In this document: in pieces, positions 57,649 to 64,000 of the stretch | How positions within the stretch are numbered: the first letter of the stretch is position 1 | Layout: each line of letters starts with the position of its first letter | From: Psilocybe azurescens | Lineage: Eukaryota; Basidiomycota; Agaricomycetes; Agaricales; Agrocybaceae | Assembly (NCBI GenBank): GCA_023853785.1 | Contig: JAJIRX010000751.1 | Location: forward strand, 186,001-250,000 | Length of the DNA: 64,000 nt | Direction: 5' to 3' | The notes under the pieces: generated by a model | What the model saw: only the letters and a program-made list of their open reading frames with translations | The model's database searches: none | What the model was told of the DNA's origin: nothing | Translations under genes and position numbers: made by a program

Positions 57649-60390
57649 ATGCAGTTGTTCGTCTTCAAATCCATTGCACTTGCGCTCATATTTGCTAAGC
57701 CGTTATTGGGTGCCCATGTTAACGTCAACTTCAACATTGTCAATGCGAACATTGCACCAGACGGATTCTCACGCTCCACAGTTCTCGTCAACGGAGTATT
57801 TCCTGGTAGTCTGATACAAGTCCAGAAGGACGACACCCTTCGCATCTCTGTCAAAAATCAACTCACAGATGCCGCCATGAGGTATGCTTGTGCATTCTTG
57901 TCGCCTTATAGCTGTTATCTCTGATGTAGATATCTGTTATAACTTAGGAAAAGCACTTCGATTCATCGGCACGGACTTGTAAGTCTGGAAATCTGCTTTA
58001 TACAATCTCTTTCACGACTAATACGTCACACTACTCTCAAGTTCTAGAAAAGAACAGGATCAGAGGACGGACGTACGCTAATCAGTGACTATTATGGTTG
58101 AGTCTGATGTAGCCCTAAACTCAGCGGCTATGATCAATCAATGTCCGATATCGCCAGGACACTCATATACATATGATAGTGAGTACTACGCGTGCCACAT
58201 AACGCTCTGTCAGTGTTTGGTTAATCGTGTATGTCAAGTACCATTGAATGGATAAGCCGGCACGTATTGGTAAGCAACTTTAAATCGAACCTTTACCCGT
58301 ACGGTATCTGATATCTTTGTTAGGTATCATAGGTTTGACATCTAGCGACTCATTTGCCTACGACATCCGAACTTGACATCTATCACCATTCACAGTCATC
58401 TGTCCTCGCAGTATGTGGATGGCCTCCGCGGGTAAGCATGTTTTTTTTTCTTTCAGAATTTCTGATTGCTTGGTGAAATCTGATGGATATCCAGCGCCCT
58501 AGTCGTCTATGGTGAGCTGCAAAGTATCCATGACGACACCCTGTGGTTTTCAGAGCGTATACGCTTTTTTAAACCCTGTCGACCCACATCTAGGCCTAGT
58601 ACGGTTATCCAGCTGTCAGACTGGTACCACAAGGTAAGTTTCGGTTCTTAGGAAGAGTATGCATGACTGATGAAAAATTGATTTCTAACATAGCTTGCTC
58701 CAGGCATAACGGAAACATATCTTCATGGAAATCCCGAGCCAGTATGAGCAGCTGTTCCTCATTCTTTCGGCATCCAATAACTCTTTGTTTCTGTAGATAC
58801 CTGATTGTGGCACAATCAATGGCGTCGGACGATACAAAGGAGGTCCATCAGTTGCCGACAACGGATCAATGTCATGGCAGGGCTGCGCTACCGTTTCCGT
58901 GTCATCAACACATCTGTCTACGCATACTATACATTTTCTATCGAAGGACATAGATTGACTATAATTGAGGTATTCTCTTGATTCCAAATATAGGTATCAT
59001 GCAAGCAGACTTGTGTATTTCTAGGTAGATGGTGTCAACAATGACCCTCGCACGGTCGACGGGTTTGAAATACATGCTGGTCAACGCTACTCTGTGATAC
59101 TTAACGCCAATAAAGCTGTGAAGAACTATTGGGTCATAACGCCTATGGAGTTGCAACATTCCAGCGATAACAAAAACTGTGAGTTGATCCCTCTTATTTT
59201 TGAGTTGACAAATTATCTTAATGATTGGCACCGTAGTAGATACTGAGAATGTATACGGGGTTCTGCATTATCAGGGTGCTCCTGCAGCCACCACCAAAGC
59301 CAAAAATGGGGCTGATGATTTACTTAAAGAATATCAGTTGGTTCCTCTTGTGAATCCTGGGGCCCTGGAGGCAACAGTGCCGCCACTCGGTCAATCGATC
59401 TATCATTCACCTGGTCCACGGTCAACAATGAGCTTCAGGTATATTTTTGATTTGTGCACTGGTAGTTTTGGCCAGGTTGACGAGAATGAGATTTAATGGA
59501 CAGTGAATGGGATTAAATATCATCCTCCCACCGTCCCAACCTTACTCAACATCATGGCAAACGGTTTTACTAGTGAGAGCGACTTTGGGGCATCTGAGCA
59601 TTCCTATGTTTTGAATCGGGACAACATCATTGGATTGGTGATACACGGATCTACCAACGGTGTGTTTACCATTTTATGTACAAGCCTTGTCTTTCTGGTT
59701 ATTTACGCACTTCCTATCGTATTCAGGACATGTCCAGTAAGTACTTTTTAGGTTGTGAGAACATGCGCTAACGCCTTATACTCTAAATCTACCAGTCCTT
59801 TCCAGTGAGCAACTTAAGACGGCTTATAATTTTCTACAATGGTAAACATTAACACTGTCTCATAGTCTACATGGCCATTCCTTCGATATTGTGCAAACCA
59901 CCGAACTTTATAAACCCGCCTCGCAAAGATGTTGTTGGTGTCAAAGGTCAGTATACTGGTCATAGAGACTTCTTGTATTTAACAGGCTTAACGCATACCA
60001 CCATCAGGGTCTACCGTGATTATTAGATTCAAAGCCGATAATCCAGGGCCATGGTGCGTCATGAGGACTTCAATGCCTCTTCATTTGTGCTCACATATCT
60101 CCAGGCTCCTACATTATCGTATGCGTCTTTAAATCTTCACAGACTATTGAGGCTTATTCATCGTCTCTGTTCATTTTTCGGCCAATAGATATTGGTGAGT
60201 TTCTCACGAATGAAATATAGTATTCGTGTAGTAATTGACTGGTCTAGACTGGCATCTTGAAGCAGGCCTAGCTGTAGTATTTGCTGAAGCGCCCACAGAA
60301 CAGGTTTCAGGCCCTACCTCCCAGATAATCAAGCAAGAATGGCTTGATCTTTGTCCGATTTACAACGCACTTCCAGCTGCTCTGCAGTAG
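57649..60390 (+). pseudogene. Laccase (multicopper oxidase), decaying
   Basis: Secreted phenol oxidase family. ATG at 57649, signal peptide FVFKSIALALIFAKPLLGAH, then the first cupredoxin domain with VLVNGVFPGSLIQVQKDD. Further family segments follow through many short exons: INQCPISPGHSYTY, AGTYW, TVIQLSDWYHK, RYRFRVINTSVYAYYTFSIEGH, VDGFEIHAGQRYSV, NVYGVLHYQGAP, HGHSFDIV, STVIIRFKADNPGPW and DWHLEAGLAVVFAEAP. It ends ALPAALQ at 60390. The copper motif HWHG reads HRHG (57972). The codon before AGTYW is TAA (CAA in the family). The HCHIDWH block is degenerate (FRPID, about 60178). Frame shifts occur near 58865 and 59870. It cannot make an active enzyme. Confidence 0.9.
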
Positions 60391-63369
60391 ATGTTATATT
60401 ACTGATCGACATTTTTTCCTTTATGTTCCCAATATAATGATGCTTGAATAAAAGAAAGCGATTCAGAAAGAGTGGTTTTAATAGTAGTCTGTGTCATTGC
60501 AGAGCTGATGTGTCACTCGCAACAGTCAATATTAAGTCATGATCTCAGTCTCAGTCTCAGGGAATGCGTCCGCCATTTGTGCGTTGAAAGACTAATAAAT
60601 CGAACAGATTAACATAAATGTCGAGATCGTACTCTATATGCAAAAGGTTTGGATGAAGGCCTTCTTTTGAAGCCGTCTCCTGAGGTGGTAGAGAATGCCC
60701 CAGAGGTCTCCCACGAAAGAGTGTGAGAAATCCATGACAAATTTTGGACATTCATCCATTTTGCCTGATAGTAGAAGCCCTATGAAAGCGACAAGCGACA
60801 AAAGAAAGTCTGTTTCTTACTCACGACTTGCACCTATACGCATAACACTCACATCCAGAAGTTAGTAAACAAAAGTTACAAATTCACTCTTATCGATCAC
60901 CGAACAAGGACTCTGTCCTTGATTTTTTGTCACCACGACTTCTTGGGCTTGAACGCGCGTCGTCGAGTCATCTTGTCTTCCAACCATCAACTATAACCAT
61001 AGCCGAGACCGCAGAGGAATTATTGATTTATTTCAGAATTATGAAGTAGGTGTGCAAGAAAAGGACGTCGGTGTTCCAAAACTTTGGGTATTCAGATGTC
61101 GATATGTATTTGTATTGAGATGGGACGATTGGGCCTGCCTACATACGTATTCCATGCGAATGGGATTTCGGAAGCGTGACATCCTTGTGCTTGCTTACTT
61201 GCTCGTTCGAGGATGAGAGAATGAGAGAAGAGAGAGTGCAATGGGGGGATTTTTTGAGTGTGGTAAGCCAGGTAGAGAGTCAGAGTGGGATCAGATGCAG
61301 GTTTAGATAGAAGAGTGAGATAACGTTGATGTCTGTTGGGCTGGCTGGCTCACATGGTGCTTCATCCCTCCACCTCCACTAAAAGAAGCATTCTGACTTA
61401 CACATATGCATTATGTCACTATTTGTCCAGAAATTCGAAAGAGAGACGGAACACAATACAAAGGGGGAACATACACATCCAACCACGAACATACGCCTAG
61501 ATGTGAAGATGAAGATGAAGCCTCGTTTGCGTTCCGTCTTTCACTCGCCTCCTGGACAAATATGAATGCGTAGGATGGATATTGTGGGGTTTGCTTTCTT
61601 TTATTGGGAGAACGGAGGATTATAGCATAGAAGCAAAGAGATGACGGTGCAGGCAGGCAGGCATATAGAAGAGAAGGAAGAAACCTAGAGGTAAATAATA
61701 AAATAATGCACAGAGCGGAACGTGTCTGAGAGCGGAGAAATGCCGTCCAAGTGTATATGCGAAGATGCAATTCTATACATTATGTCCTTGCGGCCGAGAT
61801 CTGGAATAGCGGCGTGGCTGGCGCATGTATGAGATAGGATTGAACTCAGAACGATGACAATGCCAATGCCAGTACTTTCTGCCCGGGAGAGATGCCACCG
61901 GGATTAATAAGAGAGAAAGGCAGGAAGATAAGTGCGGTTGGTTGGCAGGCAGACAGGATACACATCGATAGGAAGATAAGACATTGGAGATGACGAGTAG
62001 ATGACGATTCTAGTGCCTCAGTGACAGAAGACGGCCTTAAATGTGAGATTCTTGCTCGTACGCTCGGGAATCTTCAATCAGAAGGTCGAGGCTGACAAAA
62101 AGGAACACAAAGTTAGGAAGCAGGTGAAAATCGGAAAGTCTCTGAATTTGCTTAGTCACCCAACCCCAACCCCAAAATGTCTGCCTCGTGTTTGTGGTTA
62201 TCCGACATCGTTGTTGGCAACTTGAATTACAAAGCGCAACGCACCGACGGCACCATCCTCGAGGGAACATCCGTTTGTTGTGTTTTTTTTCGGAGACAGG
62301 CCATTTTGTGCCCAACTAGAGGGTGTCGCAGCTCCAGCCTGGATTGTGGATACAATTGCGCTACGTCGGCCCGTGCGCATACATACATTCATCGGGGACG
62401 AAGTGCGGAGTACGATGTTGTCTAGTTCGAGCCATTTTTCCGCGTGACAAATACAGATGAAGACGAAGCATATTGGAGTGAGTGAGTGAGTGAAGGTGCC
62501 AACAATACGCTCGGTTCGCTGAGTTGGTACAAAGAGATATACAGATTAAGACTATCAGGGCGTACTAAGCCCATATAGCTCACAAGAGCTTCCAGATATG
62601 AGGTTGGCCACTGGTTCGAACGTGTACATGTGTGATGAGCTAACATTAAAACCAATACGACTGTTGTTCGTCTGCCGACCTCAAGATGCTTCCAAGTTCT
62701 ACTTCATTGCATTATGCTGGAACAAGAAGGCTGGCGTTCCAGATTTCCATTTGGCCTATGGTGGACAAAATGCCTTTGTGCTCAATCTGAAGTGCAAACG
62801 GTTGGTTTTGTAATGTTCAAGTTTCCAGTATCCTCTAGCAAGCAAAATGTGCCTACACGCGTCGCGCTTGGATTACGCGTCTCTTCCGAAGCGATTGCAC
62901 TGCAATGGAAATGTGAACCTGAGCGACACCGCGTGCAACACATTGCGGCTACAACATGTTCTTTTTTCCCCTTTCATGGAGGGTACTAGTTGGTGTCTTT
63001 GGCGGCAAGATGCGGATGACGCCAGCTAGGCTGAACGAGGCGGAATTTCCGACGCAACTCCGGCATTCAAGCCTTGAGGTGAGCATATGTATCGCCACAC
63101 ATATTTAATAATGTCCCGAAGGAGACATAATAGTGCGAAGATGGCTGTAGGAGGATTTGTGGCAGAGAAGAAAAATGCCCCTGGGAAATAGTACGACACA
63201 TGATCAAAGATGTATGATACAATATCTAGTCAGTCTGACTTGTGAAGAAGGGGCATGGGACTGACGCGTGTTAACGTAGTCATTTTTGGTTTATAAACGC
63301 GAGATAACTCTATCTTGTTTACTTTAAACCACTCTCACCCTAGCTGCAACTCTACTGTCGCCTTGTAAG
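60391..63369. other. About 3 kb intergenic, nothing recognized
   Basis: Frames up to 119 codons without motifs. A TATA box (TATAAA, 63292-63297) followed by a pyrimidine-rich leader precedes the next gene. This long spacer may be an upstream regulatory region or 5' UTR of that gene. Confidence 0.4.
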
Positions 63370-64000
63370 ATGTCGCCTGTTTCTCCCCTCCCCATCATCC
63401 CCATCTTCGAGAACCATTCCCTAACTACTTCGTTTCCTGAACATACTGGTGAGGATTTGCCAATCGTTTCGATGTGCGCTTGATTTTATTCACGAACTAA
63501 TGGGTAATGCTCGCTGTAGCCACCGGCGAAGGAGAGACGTACGATGGTTCCCCCGAGCTGGTACATGATCGTGGAGAACTGCTATCGACACCATGTCTTC
63601 ACTTGTGGTCTACGGATGCTGGTAAGCTCATTCTACCTCGGTCACTGCACCCACACAGTCATGACAACTTTCTTCTGACATGCGACAATAGCTATAGACC
63701 CAGCTGCAACACTATTGTCACTTCCACATCAATCTAGCAGCGAGCTTGACGGATACCAGCATCCACATTCGGCTCTTTCGACCGATTCACCATCCTCCAA
63801 TGCATGCTCCTCACTACCGCCGTCTCCTTTCCCTGCTACTCCACAGACAACCGTACCAGCCTCCCTTCAGGACGACAACTCATCCCCCACGCGCCGTACC
63901 TCCGTACATGTTATGGTACGGGGTCTTCCTTAGACGACGGTTTCACGCTGGCGGAGGCATACCCTCTTCTTCCCTCGTATATCTCCGACGACTTCACTGT
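63370..64000 (+). CDS. 5' part of an unidentified Ser/Pro-rich protein (continues beyond window)
   Basis: ATG at 63370, 78 bp after a TATA box. Exons 63370-63448, 63520-63621 and 63692 onward join in phase 1 and encode MSPVSPLPIIPIFENHS, then GEGETYDGSPELVHDRGEL. A long Ser/Thr/Pro-rich segment follows (STDSPSSNACSSLPPSPFP). The frame then stops at TAG after VMVRGLP (63931). One extra G in the GGGG run at about 63920 would instead continue into SSLDDGFTLAEAYPLLPSYI to the window end. Low complexity prevents a family call. Confidence 0.55.

Overview
The window looks like nuclear DNA of an Agaricomycete (mushroom-forming basidiomycete). Genes are split by many 40-80 bp GT-AG introns. The protein families are typical of that group: UstYa/DUF3328 oxidases, proline-iminopeptidase-like hydrolases, an HsbA-type wall protein, a fungal O-methyltransferase, a laccase and a KDZ-associated CxC protein. 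Transposable elements are nested inside one another.

Layout. 1-1956: 3' end of an LTR retrotransposon (gag zinc knuckle, long pyrimidine-rich stretch, 3' LTR). 3709-4128: poly(A)-tailed retroposed insert with a 14-bp target duplication. 4.7-14.1 kb: gene island with an AMID/FSP1-like flavoprotein (+), a GNAT acetyltransferase (-), an O-methyltransferase (+) and a Gfo/Idh/MocA (Gal80-like) oxidoreductase (+). All four need at least one frame correction. 14.4-30.9 kb: CpG-poor transposon graveyard holding a solo LTR inside a broken hairpin, a Tc1/mariner element, an 836-bp near-perfect hairpin, a 5.7-kb inverted-repeat element with a remnant of a KDZ-associated CxC-type protein, a 2.1-kb TIR element containing another hairpin, and a LINE fragment interrupted by a hAT-type MITE.

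31.6-44.6 kb: second gene island. It has a small secreted beta-trefoil-like protein, two paralogous alpha/beta hydrolases flanking a conserved Agaricomycete protein, a divergent pair of UstYa-like oxidases, a seven-helix membrane protein and an HsbA-like secreted protein. This is the best candidate for a functional, possibly peptide-modifying, cluster. 45-57.2 kb: second CpG-poor block. An old Gypsy element has a complete 6.9-kb chromodomain Gypsy element inserted in its 3' LTR (TSD TCTTT), followed by a decayed OPT transporter and a Tc1 right end. 57.6-60.4 kb: decaying laccase. 63.4-64.0 kb: 5' end of an unidentified gene running off the window.

Two things need care. Many frame breaks in otherwise well-conserved genes are explained by one base missing from a T or G homopolymer, so part of the apparent pseudogenization may be sequencing error. 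Others (laccase, OPT, Tc1, GNAT) carry stop codons or lost catalytic residues and look like real decay. Exon boundaries were chosen by eye from GT/GC-AG sites that join conserved blocks in frame.
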